Assembly (NCBI GenBank): GCA_942159475.1
Contig: OW804096.1
Location: forward strand, 136,347,791 to 136,411,790
Reading direction: 5' to 3'
Source of the DNA: Sthenelais limicola
Taxonomy: Eukaryota > Annelida > Polychaeta > Phyllodocida > Sigalionidae
Length of the DNA: 64,000 nt
Shown: positions 22,279 to 30,531 of the stretch, in pieces
How positions within the stretch are numbered: the first letter of the stretch is position 1
How the letters are laid out: every line of letters starts with the position of its first letter
Notes under the pieces: generated by a model
Databases searched by the model: none
What the model saw: the letters and a program-made list of their open reading frames with translations, nothing else
What the model was told of the DNA's origin: nothing
Program-made: the position numbers and the translations under genes

Positions 22279-22499
22279 TGGGTGAAGTCACCAGAAAATG
22301 TACAATTCACCTCCACCAATCCTTTCAATCAAATAACCCACATTTCAGACAGAATAAAGTTCCACATGCTACTGCTAGAATCAATGCAATGTCAAATACA
22401 TTCGAATTTACCAAGTGTTGCCCAAATTGCAGCCTAACTTAGCAGAATTTACTAAATGTGTAGAGCTGCCAATTGTACATTTGCTTAAAATCTGACCCT
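22279..22499 (-). mobile_element. TIR element, family 1, inverted
   Basis: Starts TGGGTGAAGTCACCAGAAAA and ends AAAATCTGACCCT. The interior is the reverse complement of the 1307 copy (CCAATC-TTTCAA-TCAAATAACCCACATTTC). Confidence 0.75.
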
Positions 22500-22542
22500 C
22501 ATGCATGGGACAGGTGCCCTTTATTGGACCAAAACACAAAAT

Positions 22543-22976
22543 GTCTCACAGAGAGTTGCAAAAAGAAATTTTATTGGCGAAGTTTCACATTACCGTGATA
22601 ATTCTCATTGAGCACCTTCTTTATTAAAAAGGATGAGATGAAGTGATAACCTTTAGAAGGTATTTTTAATTTTTAATTTTATTTGGACAAAGTTTCAGAA
22701 TGGTCATAATTCTTATTTGCCATATGGAAAAGATTCGATGGATAATTAAAATATTTATAATACATCTAGATCAATTAACCATTATAAGTAATATCACTTA
22801 TTCTTCTATATCAGGATTATAGTCAACCATTAATAATGTTACCTGTCTTGAAATTTGGTACATGAATGTATATGACTTGAAGCGTTAAGCCCCTTAAAAA
22901 TCAGAACATTCCTACAAAGTGATCTTTGTGAATACATCACTTTGAGAAATTTCGATTTTGCGACGTGTGACGCACA
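22543..22976. mobile_element. Family 2 element, shorter diverged copy
   Basis: The right end ATTTTGCGACGTGTGACGCA resembles the 3568 terminus. TGTCTTGAAATTTGGTACATG and AAAGGATGAGATGAAGTGATAA match interior blocks of 2706-3568. The left terminus (TCTCACAGAGAGTTGCAAAA) is diverged. Confidence 0.55.
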
Positions 22977-23183
22977 TTCCTAAAACACATCACAAATGTG
23001 ATCCTATTCAATATTGATAAAGCCCGAATAAACATATTTCAAACAGACTCAATCCCTCTTGTTCAACTATTCTTCATTCTCCCGGCGGTCTGTAGTTCCA
23101 TTCCCTCTATTTATAGAACCAAATTAACTTAACAACAGATCGCACAACACATCCGTCCATTCGGAGAACATAAAATCAGTACA

Positions 23184-23420
23184 TGGGTCAGATCGTCAGA
23201 AAACGTACAATTGGCCTTCACCAATCCTCTCAAATAATCCAAATTTAAGGCAAAAATCAGGTTCCAAATACAGTTCAACATAACCAGACAGATCTATTGA
23301 ATGAACACAATACAGAATACACTCAGATATACCAAGTATTTATCATTCTTCAGTCTAATTTAGCAGAATTTGAGAGATGTGTAGAACTGTAGATTGTGAA
23401 TTTTCTGAAAATCTGACCCA
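23184..23420 (-). mobile_element. TIR element, family 1, inverted
   Basis: Starts TGGGTCAGATCGTCAGAAAA and ends TTTTCTGAAAATCTGACCCA. The interior runs in reverse orientation (TCCTCTCAAATAATCCAAAT). About 237 bp. Confidence 0.8.
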
Positions 23421-23489
23421 CAATAAGGTCTCGTCGCCACTGAGATGTCGACTGAGTACTAACCTCATACTCAACATATTAAAATGAAA

Positions 23490-23765
23490 AAGCTCTCTCT
23501 CCCGTTCCGTCTTACTCCTATCTCCTACCCCTCAGCCTCTTTCCATTTCGTCCTTTCTCTGTCCTCCTCTTTCTCCCTTCCCTTTCCTCCCTCTCTCTCT
23601 TTCCCTTCCTTGTCCTACCCCGCTCTCAATCTCATCCTCCTTCTCTCGTCCTCTTTCTCTCCCTCTCTCGTCCTCTTTCTCCCCCTCTCTCTCCTCCCTT
23701 TCTGTCTCCTTTGCCCCTTTCTCTCTCTCCCCACTTCACTCCCCCTCCCCTGTTCCCTGCCCCCA
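23490..23765. repeat. TC/TCC-rich pyrimidine tract
   Basis: CTCTCTTTCTCCC-type repeats. A 106-codon Ser/Pro/Leu frame is compositional. Confidence 0.85.
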
Positions 23766-23892
23766 AGAAGAGCCTTCAGTACACTAAGAATATTGACTAC
23801 ATAAACAGTATGACTACAAGAAGCATAAAGCAATCGATATAATCTCCCAGATACAGAAAGAAACAATCCTCTATATTATGGCTACAGTGGGT

Positions 23893-24571
23893 GCAATAGG
23901 GCACTTGCATGTCCGCCATCTTGAATCGCGATTCACATGGACTTGTGGGGGTTGTGTGTCAGTGTAAAAGCTATGTATAATCAATGCAATGCTGAATATA
24001 CTCACATTTACCTAGTATTGACCAAATTGCAGCCTAATCTAGCAGAATTTACTAAATGTGTACAGCTGCCAATTGTACAATGTCTGAAAGTCTGACCCAA
24101 GTATGGCCCTAGCAATAGGGCATTTACATCTTGAATGTTGATTTACATGGAATTATGGGGGTTGTATGTCATTGTCAAATTTATAGAAAACATGTTATGT
24201 TCAGCATGGCGACACTGGTACCATAGGAGACTTGCATGTGCCACTGCGCATGTATGTTGCAGTGCATCCTGGGATGGATTCTGTTAATATCTGACATACA
24301 AATATTTGGCAACATTTTTATCTAAAATTGCAAGAATGTTTTCACCAATATCACAGCTTTTATAAATGATCCATGCAAACCAAATGCATGATAGGAAAGG
24401 TACGGACTTGTTTGATGGAAACATGTATAACACATGGATATTGATATTATAACATTGATAAATATCCCATGCTGAACATGGCATGTTTTCTATAGATTTT
24501 ACACTGTACCGCTAGTCCCATAATTCCATGCGAACCCTGATTCAAAATGGCGGGTATGCAAGTCCCCTAGA
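23893..24571. mobile_element. Foldback-type inverted repeat with nested family 1 end
   Basis: Arms at about 24108-24209 and 24467-24571 are inverted copies (ATGGAATTATGGG, TATAGAAAACATG and TTCAGCATGG in one; the complements in the other). A third, truncated arm at 23893-23975 is followed directly by a right-end family 1 fragment (23978-24099, ending GTCTGACCCA). A 70-bp direct repeat beginning GGACTTGCATGTGCCACTGC lies beside the arms at about 24225-24291 and 24590-24650. Confidence 0.6.
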
Positions 24572-24715
24572 GCAAATGGGTAATAGGGGACTTGCATGTG
24601 CCACTGCGCATGTCTGTTGCAGTGCATTCTGGGATGGATTCTGTTGATATAAATATTTGGGGGCAGTATTATAGTACCAAAAACTCAACATGCAAATCCC
24701 CTATTCCACCCCCCG

Positions 24716-27700
24716 CTGCCACCATAAATACCATCTTGTACTAGCAGCAGGTTCCATACATGGGGACCTGTAACTCCCCTATCCCCTCCCCCCCCCCCCC
24801 GCTGCCACCGTAAATACCATCTTGCACTAGCAGCAGGTTCCATACATGGAGACCTGTAACTCCCCTATCCCCCCCCCCCCCCGCTGCCACCATAAATACC
24901 ATCTTGCACTAGCAGCAGGTTCCATACATGGAGACCTGTAACTCCCCTATCCCCCCCTCCCCCCCCCCCGCTGCCACCATAAATACCATCTTGTACTAGC
25001 AGCAGGTTCCATACATGGAGACCTGTAACTCCCCTATCCCCCCCCCCACCCCCCCCGCTGCCACCATAAATACCATCTTGTACTAGCAGCAGGTTCCATA
25101 CATGGAGACCTGTGACTCCCCTATCCCCCCCCCCCCCGCTGCCACCATAAATACCATCTTGTACTAGCAGCAGGTTCCATACATGGGGACCTGTAACTCC
25201 CCTATCCCCCCCCCCCCCCCCCCCCCCCGCTGCCACCATAAATACCATCTTGTACTAGCAGCAGGTTCCATACATGGGGGACCTGTAACTCCCCTATCCC
25301 CCCCCCCCCCCCCCCCCCCCCGCTGCCACCATAAATACCATCTTGCACTAGCAGCAGGTTCCATACATGTGGACCTGTAACTCCCCTATCCCCCCCCCCC
25401 CCCCGCTGCCACCATAAATACCATCTTGCACTAGCAGCAGGTTCCATACATGGAGACCTGTAACTCCCCTATCCCCCCACCCCCCCGCTGCCACCATAAA
25501 TACCATCTTGCACTAGCAGCAGGTTCCATACATGGGGACCTGTAACTCCCCTATCCCCTCCCCCCCCCCCCCGCTGCCACCATAAACACCATCTTGCACT
25601 AGCAGCAGGTTCCATACATGGAGACCTGTAACTCCCCTATCCCCCCACCCCCCCGCTGCCACCATAAATACCATCTTGCACTAGCAGCAGGTTCCATACA
25701 TGGAGACCTGTAACTCCCCTATCCCCCCACCCCCCCGCTGCCACCATAAATACCATCTTGTACTAGCAGCAGGTTCCATACATGGGGACCTGTAACTCCC
25801 CTATCCCCCCCCCCCCCCCCCGCTGCCACCATAAACACCATCTTGCACCAGCAGCAGGTTCCATACATGGAGACCTGTAACTCCCCTATCCCCCCCCCCC
25901 CCCCCCCGCTGCCACCATAAATACCATCTTGCACTAGCAGCAGGTTCCATACATGGGGACCTGTAACTCCCCTATCCACCCCCCCCCCCCCCCCCCGCTG
26001 CCACCATAAATACCATCTTGCACTAGCAGCAGGTTCCATACATGGGGACCTGTAACTCCCCTATCCCCCCCCCCCCCCCCCCGCTGCCACCATAAATACC
26101 ATCTTGCACTAGCAGCAGGTTCCATACATGGAGACCTGTAACTCCCCTATCCCCCCCCCCCCCCCCCCCCCCCGCTGCCACCATAAATACCATCTTGCAC
26201 TAGCAGCAGGTTCCATACATGGAGACCTGTAACTCCCCCCCCCCCCCCCCCCTGCTGCCACCATAAATACCATCTTGCACTAGCAGCAGGTTCCATACAT
26301 GGGGACCTGTAACTCCCCTATCCCCCCCCCCCCCGCTGCCACCATAAACACCATCTTGCACTAGCAGCAGGTTCCATACATGGAGACCTGTAACTCCCCT
26401 ATCCCCTCCCCCCCCCCCCCCCCGCTGCCACCATAAATACCATCTTGCACTAGCAGCAGGTTCCATACATGGGGACCTGTAACTCCCCTATCCCCTCCCC
26501 CCCCCCCCGCTGCCACCATAAATACCATCTTGCACTAGCAGCAGGTTCCATACATGGGGACCTGTAACTCCCCTATCCCCCCCCCCCCCCCCCCCTGCCA
26601 CCATAAATACCATCTTGCACTAGCAGCAGGTTCCATACATGGGGACCTGTAACTCCCCTATCCCCCCCCCCCCCCCCCCCCCCCGCTGCCACCATAAATA
26701 CCATCTTGCACTAGCAGCAGGTTCCATACATGGGGACCTGTAACTCCCCTATCCCCCCCCCCCCCGCTGCCACCATAAATACCATCTTGCACTAGCAGCA
26801 GGTTCCATACATGGGGACCTGTAACTCCCCTATCCCCCCCCCCCCCCCCCCCCCGCTGCCACCATAAATACCATCTTGCACTAGCAGCAGGTTCCATACA
26901 TGGGGACCTGTAACTCCCCTATCCCCCCCCCCCCCCCCGCTGCCACCATAAATACCATCTTGCACTAGCAGCAGGTTCCATACATGGAGACCTGTAACTC
27001 CCCTATCCCCCCCCCCCCCCCCCCCGCTGCCACCATAAATACCATCTTGCACTAGCAGCAGGTTCCATACATGGGGACCTGTAACTCCCCTATCCACCCC
27101 CCCCCCCCCCCCCGCTGCCACCATAAACACCATCTTGCACTAGCAGCAGGTTCCATACATGGAGACCTGTAACTCCCCTATCCCCCCCCCCCCCCCCCCC
27201 GCTGCCACCATAAATACCATCTTGCACTAGCAGCAGGTTCCATACATGGGGACCTGTAACTCCCCTATCCCCCCCCCCCCCCCCCCGCTGCCACCATAAA
27301 CACCATCTTGCACTAGCAGCAGGTTCCATACATGGAGACCTGTAACTCCCCTATCCCCCCCTCCCCCCCCCCCCGCTGCCACCATAAATACCATCTTGCA
27401 CTAGCAGCAGGTTCCATACATGGGGACCTGTAACTCCCCTATCCCCCCCCCCCCCGCTGCCACCATAAACACCATCTTGCACTAGCAGCAGGTTCCATAC
27501 ATGGAGACCTGTAACTCCCCTATCCCCTCCCCCCCCCCCCCACTGCCACCATAAACACCATCTTGCACCAGCAGCAGGTTCCATACATGGAGACCTGTAA
27601 CTCCCCTATCCCCTCCCCCCCCCCCCCACTGCCACCATAAACACCATCTTGCACTAGCAGCAGGTTCCATACATGGAGACCTGTAACTCCCCTATCCCCC

Positions 27701-28796
27701 CCCCCCCCCCCCGCTGCCACCATAAACACCATCTTGCACCAGCAGCAGGTTCCATACATGGAGACCTGTAACTCCCCTATCCCCCCCCCCCCCCCGCTGC
27801 CACCATAAACACCATCTTGCACTAGCAGCAGGTTCCATACATGGGGACCTGTAACTCTCCTATCCCCCCCCCCCCCCCCCCCCCCCCGCTGCCACTATAA
27901 ATACCATCTTGCACTAGCAGCAGGTTCCATACATGGGGACCTGTAACTCCCCTATCCCCCCCTCCCCCCCCCCCCGCTGCCACCATAAATACCATCTTGC
28001 ACTAGCAGCAGGTTCCATACATGGGGACCTGTAACTCCCCTATCCCCCCCCCCCCCCGCTGCCACCATAAACACCATCTTGTACTAGCAGCAGGTTCCAT
28101 ACATGGGGACCTGTAACTCCCCTATCCCCTCCCCCCCCCCCCCCCCGCTGCCACCATAAATACCATCTTGCACTAGCAGCAGGTTCCATACATGGAGACC
28201 TGTAACTCCCCTATCCCCCCCCCCCCCCCCCCGCTGCCACCATAAATACCATCTTGCACTAGCAGCAGGTTCCATACATGGAGACCTGTAACTCCCCTAT
28301 CTCCCCCCCCCCCCCCCGCTGCCACCATAAATACCATCTTGCACTAGCAGCAGGTTCCATACATGGGGACCTGTAACTCCCCTATCCCCCCCCCCCCCCC
28401 CCGCTGCCACCATAAATACCATCTTGCACTAGCAGCAGGTTCCATACATGGAGACCTGTAACTCCCCTATCCCCCCCCCCCCCCCCCCGCTGCCACCATA
28501 AATACCATCTTGCACTAGCAGCAGGTTCCATACATGGAGACCTGTAACTCCCCTATCCCCCCCCCCCCCCCCCCACTGCCACCATAAATACCATCTTGCA
28601 CTAGCAGCAGGTTCCATACATGGAGACCTGTAACTCCCCTATCCCCTCCCCCCCCCCCCCCCACTGCCACCATAAATACCATCTTGCACTAGCAGCAGGT
28701 TCCATACATGGGGACCTGTAACTCCCCTATCCCCCCCCCCCCCCCCCCCGCTGCACTAGCAGCAGGTTCCATACATGGAGACCTGTAACTCCCCTA
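24716..28796. repeat. Poly-C minisatellite, about 85-bp unit, about 48 copies
   Basis: Each unit reads GCTGCCACCATAAATACCAT, CTTGCACTAGCAGCAGGTTC, CATACATGGAGACCTGTAAC, TCCCCTATC and then a C run of about 8 to over 20 bases, occasionally broken by one T or A. Unit length varies almost only through the C run. Internal variants (AAATACC/AAACACC, CACTAGC/CACCAGC, GGGACC/GAGACC) distinguish units. The last unit has lost about 20 bp between two GC repeats. Gly-rich minus-strand frames through it are not genes. The array ends at the gap, so its true length is unknown. Confidence 0.95.
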
Positions 28797-28996
28797 NNNN
28801 NNNNNNNNNNNNNNNNNNNNNNNNNNNNNNNNNNNNNNNNNNNNNNNNNNNNNNNNNNNNNNNNNNNNNNNNNNNNNNNNNNNNNNNNNNNNNNNNNNNN
28901 NNNNNNNNNNNNNNNNNNNNNNNNNNNNNNNNNNNNNNNNNNNNNNNNNNNNNNNNNNNNNNNNNNNNNNNNNNNNNNNNNNNNNNNNNNNNNNNN
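28797..28996. other. Assembly gap, 200 N
   Basis: Exactly 200 undetermined bases separate the poly-C minisatellite from the snRNA array. Such round numbers usually mark a scaffold join of unknown real size. Both flanks end inside tandem arrays, so the amount of missing repeat cannot be judged. Confidence 0.97.
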
Positions 28997-29070
28997 GTCT
29001 TGTTCCTCCCCACGGAAATCTTTAGTAAAAGGCGAAAGATTTATGCGTGGAATGAAGAGAAACCAGAGTT
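28997..29070 (-). ncRNA. U5: U5 snRNA, 3' part lost in assembly gap
   Basis: RNA positions 1-74 are present: the 5' end AACTCTGGTTTCTCTTC and loop I with CGCCUUUUACUAAAG. The Sm site and 3' hairpin fall in the N run. This is an assembly truncation, not evidence of a pseudogene. Confidence 0.93.
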
Positions 29071-29115
29071 GACTCTAACCTTGTCTGGCAGCAATACTCC
29101 TACTCTAGAGGAAAT

Positions 29116-29132
29116 GCAGGGAAAAGGTGTGA
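29116..29132 (-). promoter_or_regulatory. PSE-like element of U5 (repeats every 1461 bp)
   Basis: The minus strand reads TCACACCTTTTCCCTGC, with ACACC starting at -60 from the U5 5' end. The U1 gene has GAGACACCGCTTTCGGCTG at the same distance. Position and shared core fit the proximal sequence element bound by SNAPc in animal snRNA genes; the assignment is inference. Confidence 0.5.
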
Positions 29133-29315
29133 CCAAAAGCTCCATCGTCCCAGCACTTGGGGGAGAACAAAACGCTGTCCCGGCCTGTCAGAAAATGGGT
29201 GGAAATGACTGGTTGCCGTGCCCCAACCACTCTCTCTGACCCTTCTGGCAGACATCCCGCCCTTTGGCCCCCGGTTCACAACAATGGACATTTCATCCTT
29301 GCAGTCTGAGGACAC

Positions 29316-29336
29316 CTGCCACCTGGTGTCAAGCAG
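29316..29336 (-). promoter_or_regulatory. DSE-position element of U5 (repeats every 1461 bp)
   Basis: The plus strand reads CTGCCACCTGGTGTCAAGCA; the core CTGGTGTCAA occupies -253 to -262 from the U5 start. It matches the element at -254 of U1. It is neither an octamer nor a ZNF143 site that I recognise, so the binding factor is unknown. Confidence 0.5.
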
Positions 29337-29512
29337 AGGCATCTAAGCATACAGGGACTCCCAGTTCTTTCCCTGGTGGCTAGCCACTGCACTGCCAACC
29401 GCAGATCTAACTACCGGACAGGAGATGCCATGGCAGAGGGTGTGGGAACGCACAGCGCGGATAAAGGATTAAAGACCGACATTGAGGGGCAGCCGTATTA
29501 ATTTGGCTTCGC

Positions 29513-29605
29513 CTTGGGACTATGCACGTAACAGTGCACCAGCAGCCCTGAAAGTGAGGTTAATAATCCTTTTAATCTCTGCCCTTTGGTGGTTATAGTC
29601 CCAAG
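29513..29605. other. Spacer inverted repeat, 11-bp perfect arms
   Basis: CTTGGGACTAT (29513-29523) and ATAGTCCCAAG (29595-29605) enclose 71 nt and could close a 93-nt stem-loop in every unit. It sits midway in the 711-bp spacer. About 30 bp further on, a T7 run at 29637-29644 lies inside a small TCGATT/AATCGA hairpin. I do not recognise a known small RNA; it may be a structural feature or an unrecognised RNA gene. Confidence 0.3.
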
Positions 29606-29760
29606 ACGTTCGGGGCGCTGATTAACAACTTCGATTCTTTTTTTCCAATCGAGAAAGGGACTGCCGGTCAATTGTCACTAGGTCAGCTAGCGGGGACTGG
29701 GGAGACGCTGCCAGAAGGTTAGGGCAGTGAGCGGGGAAGGGAGGGAGGGCAAGGCAGCCC

Positions 29761-29775
29761 GTTGACTTTTGAATT
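29761..29775 (-). terminator. U1 3' box (repeats every 1461 bp)
   Basis: The minus strand reads AATTCAAAAGTCAAC, starting 7 nt past the U1 3' end. It closely matches the vertebrate U1 3' box form (GTTTCAAAAGTAGA), the signal for snRNA 3' processing by the Integrator complex. Confidence 0.7.
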
Positions 29776-29781
29776 CGATCT

Positions 29782-29945
29782 CGAGGGATAGCGCGAACGC
29801 AGTCCCCCACTAACAGAAATTACGCACCCGAGTCATCCACATTTGGGATGATCGCAAGCGTCAACCCAACCGTAGTGCAATGGAGGGGCCTCAGCCTGGG
29901 GGAACCGCCTCGCCGATCACGGTCTCCCCTGTGCCAGGTAAGTAT
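29782..29945 (-). ncRNA. U1: U1 snRNA, copy 1
   Basis: The RNA component of the U1 snRNP, which pairs with the 5' splice site in the nucleus. The minus strand begins ATACTTACCTG, the canonical 5' splice-site-pairing end. Length is 164 nt, as in human U1. The stem-loop II loop AUUGCAC (nt 65-71) is the U1A-type binding loop. Stem-loop III keeps its CAAAUGU loop (nt 101-107) on a CAUCC/GGAUG stem that differs from human by paired changes. Stem-loop IV has GACUGCGUUCGCGC, the SF3A1-binding form. Two oddities: the stem-loop I loop reads AUCGGCGAG (nt 29-37) instead of the U1-70K consensus AUCANGAAG, and the Sm site is AUUUCUG (nt 126-132) where human has AUUUGUG. It may be functional, a specialised variant, or a homogenised non-functional array; the conserved stems argue against decay. 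Confidence 0.95.
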
Positions 29946-29988
29946 GCTTGTGGTGTGGCCTGGCAGGAGACCCATGGTGAACTGGCCA

Positions 29989-30007
29989 CAGCCGAAAGCG
30001 GTGTCTC
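29989..30007 (-). promoter_or_regulatory. PSE-like element of U1 (repeats every 1461 bp)
   Basis: The minus strand reads GAGACACCGCTTTCGGCTG, with ACACC at -59. It is the counterpart of the U5 element at -60. No TATA box is seen between it and the start, as expected for RNA polymerase II snRNA genes. Confidence 0.5.
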
Positions 30008-30190
30008 TTCCGCAGACGTGGCAGACGTGAGACGCTTGCCCTCTTTCCAACACCCCGACCGTGCCACATGAACTGCCTGATGCTTCTCTATGTTCCGAAA
30101 GCCCTTCCCAGCGTCGCCGGACCCTGCCGGTCACGCAAACGTAGCGACTGGCAGTTCTTTTCCTTCAATAAGACCACCACTTTCAAAGTG

Positions 30191-30212
30191 CTGCCGCCCT
30201 GGTGTCAAACAG
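30191..30212 (-). promoter_or_regulatory. DSE-position element of U1 (repeats every 1461 bp)
   Basis: The plus-strand core CTGGTGTCAAACAG lies at -254 and beyond. With its flank CTGCCGCC it matches the U5 element over about 20 bp, with one purine change on each side and one extra C. A T/C difference between units (position 30192 here) falls at its edge. Confidence 0.5.
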
Positions 30213-30386
30213 GGGAAGCTTCCTTCTCACACCTGGCCTTTGCTCTGCTCTAACTCACAAGGTAGGGGGCAGGGCAGGAGAGGGGCCAACCATCTTAACT
30301 AGAGGCAGAAAGCATTGGCAGCACCCAATCTCGCTCTTGAGAGAAACAAAGGGACGTGGAGGTGGGAGAGATAGCAACAGGTGCAG

Positions 30387-30400
30387 GTATGTTTTTGGTG
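30387..30400 (-). terminator. U5 3' box candidate (repeats every 1461 bp)
   Basis: The minus strand reads CACCAAAAACATAC, starting about 8 nt after the U5 3' end. It is a weaker match to the 3' box than that of U1, supported mainly by position and the AAAA core. Confidence 0.45.
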
Positions 30401-30407
30401 TTATCAG

Positions 30408-30531
30408 TCACCCTGCCACAAGGGACAGGGTTGTAAAAATTGGTCTATAGACTCATTGTCTTGTTCCTCCCCACGGAAATCTTTAGTAAAAGGCGAAAGA
30501 TTTATGCGTGGAATGAAGAGAAACCAGAGTT
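30408..30531 (-). ncRNA. U5: U5 snRNA, first complete copy
   Basis: The RNA component of the U5 snRNP (and U4/U6.U5 tri-snRNP), which aligns the two exons during splicing in the nucleus. The minus strand starts AACTCTGGTTTCTCTTC. The loop I block AUAAAUCUUUCGCCUUUUAC followed by UAAAGAUUUC is identical to human U5, including the invariant GCCUUUUAC. A CCACG/CGUGG stem (nt 21-25 with 57-61) supports it. The Sm site AAUUUUUA is at nt 91-98, and a 3' hairpin ACCCUG/CAGGGU follows. The 3' end is placed just after that hairpin and is uncertain by a few bases. U1 lies 462 bp downstream in the same orientation. Confidence 0.96.

Noticed and set aside
24716..28796. Gly-rich minus-strand frames and possible CRISPR-like periodicity
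   Set aside because: The units are contiguous minisatellite copies that differ in C-run length. There are no unique spacers, no cas genes, and the context is eukaryotic.
29616..29650. Polymerase III gene ending at the T7 run
   Set aside because: A GTTCGGGGC stretch resembles a B box, but no A box at suitable distance and no tRNA-like fold could be made by eye.
29071..29781. Possible third snRNA (U2, U4, U6 or minor spliceosomal) or 5S rRNA in the spacer
   Set aside because: I looked for U2 branch-pairing and GGCCTTTTGGC motifs, the U4 Sm/3' domain, U6 ACAGAGA, U11/U12 ends and 5S internal boxes on both strands and saw none.
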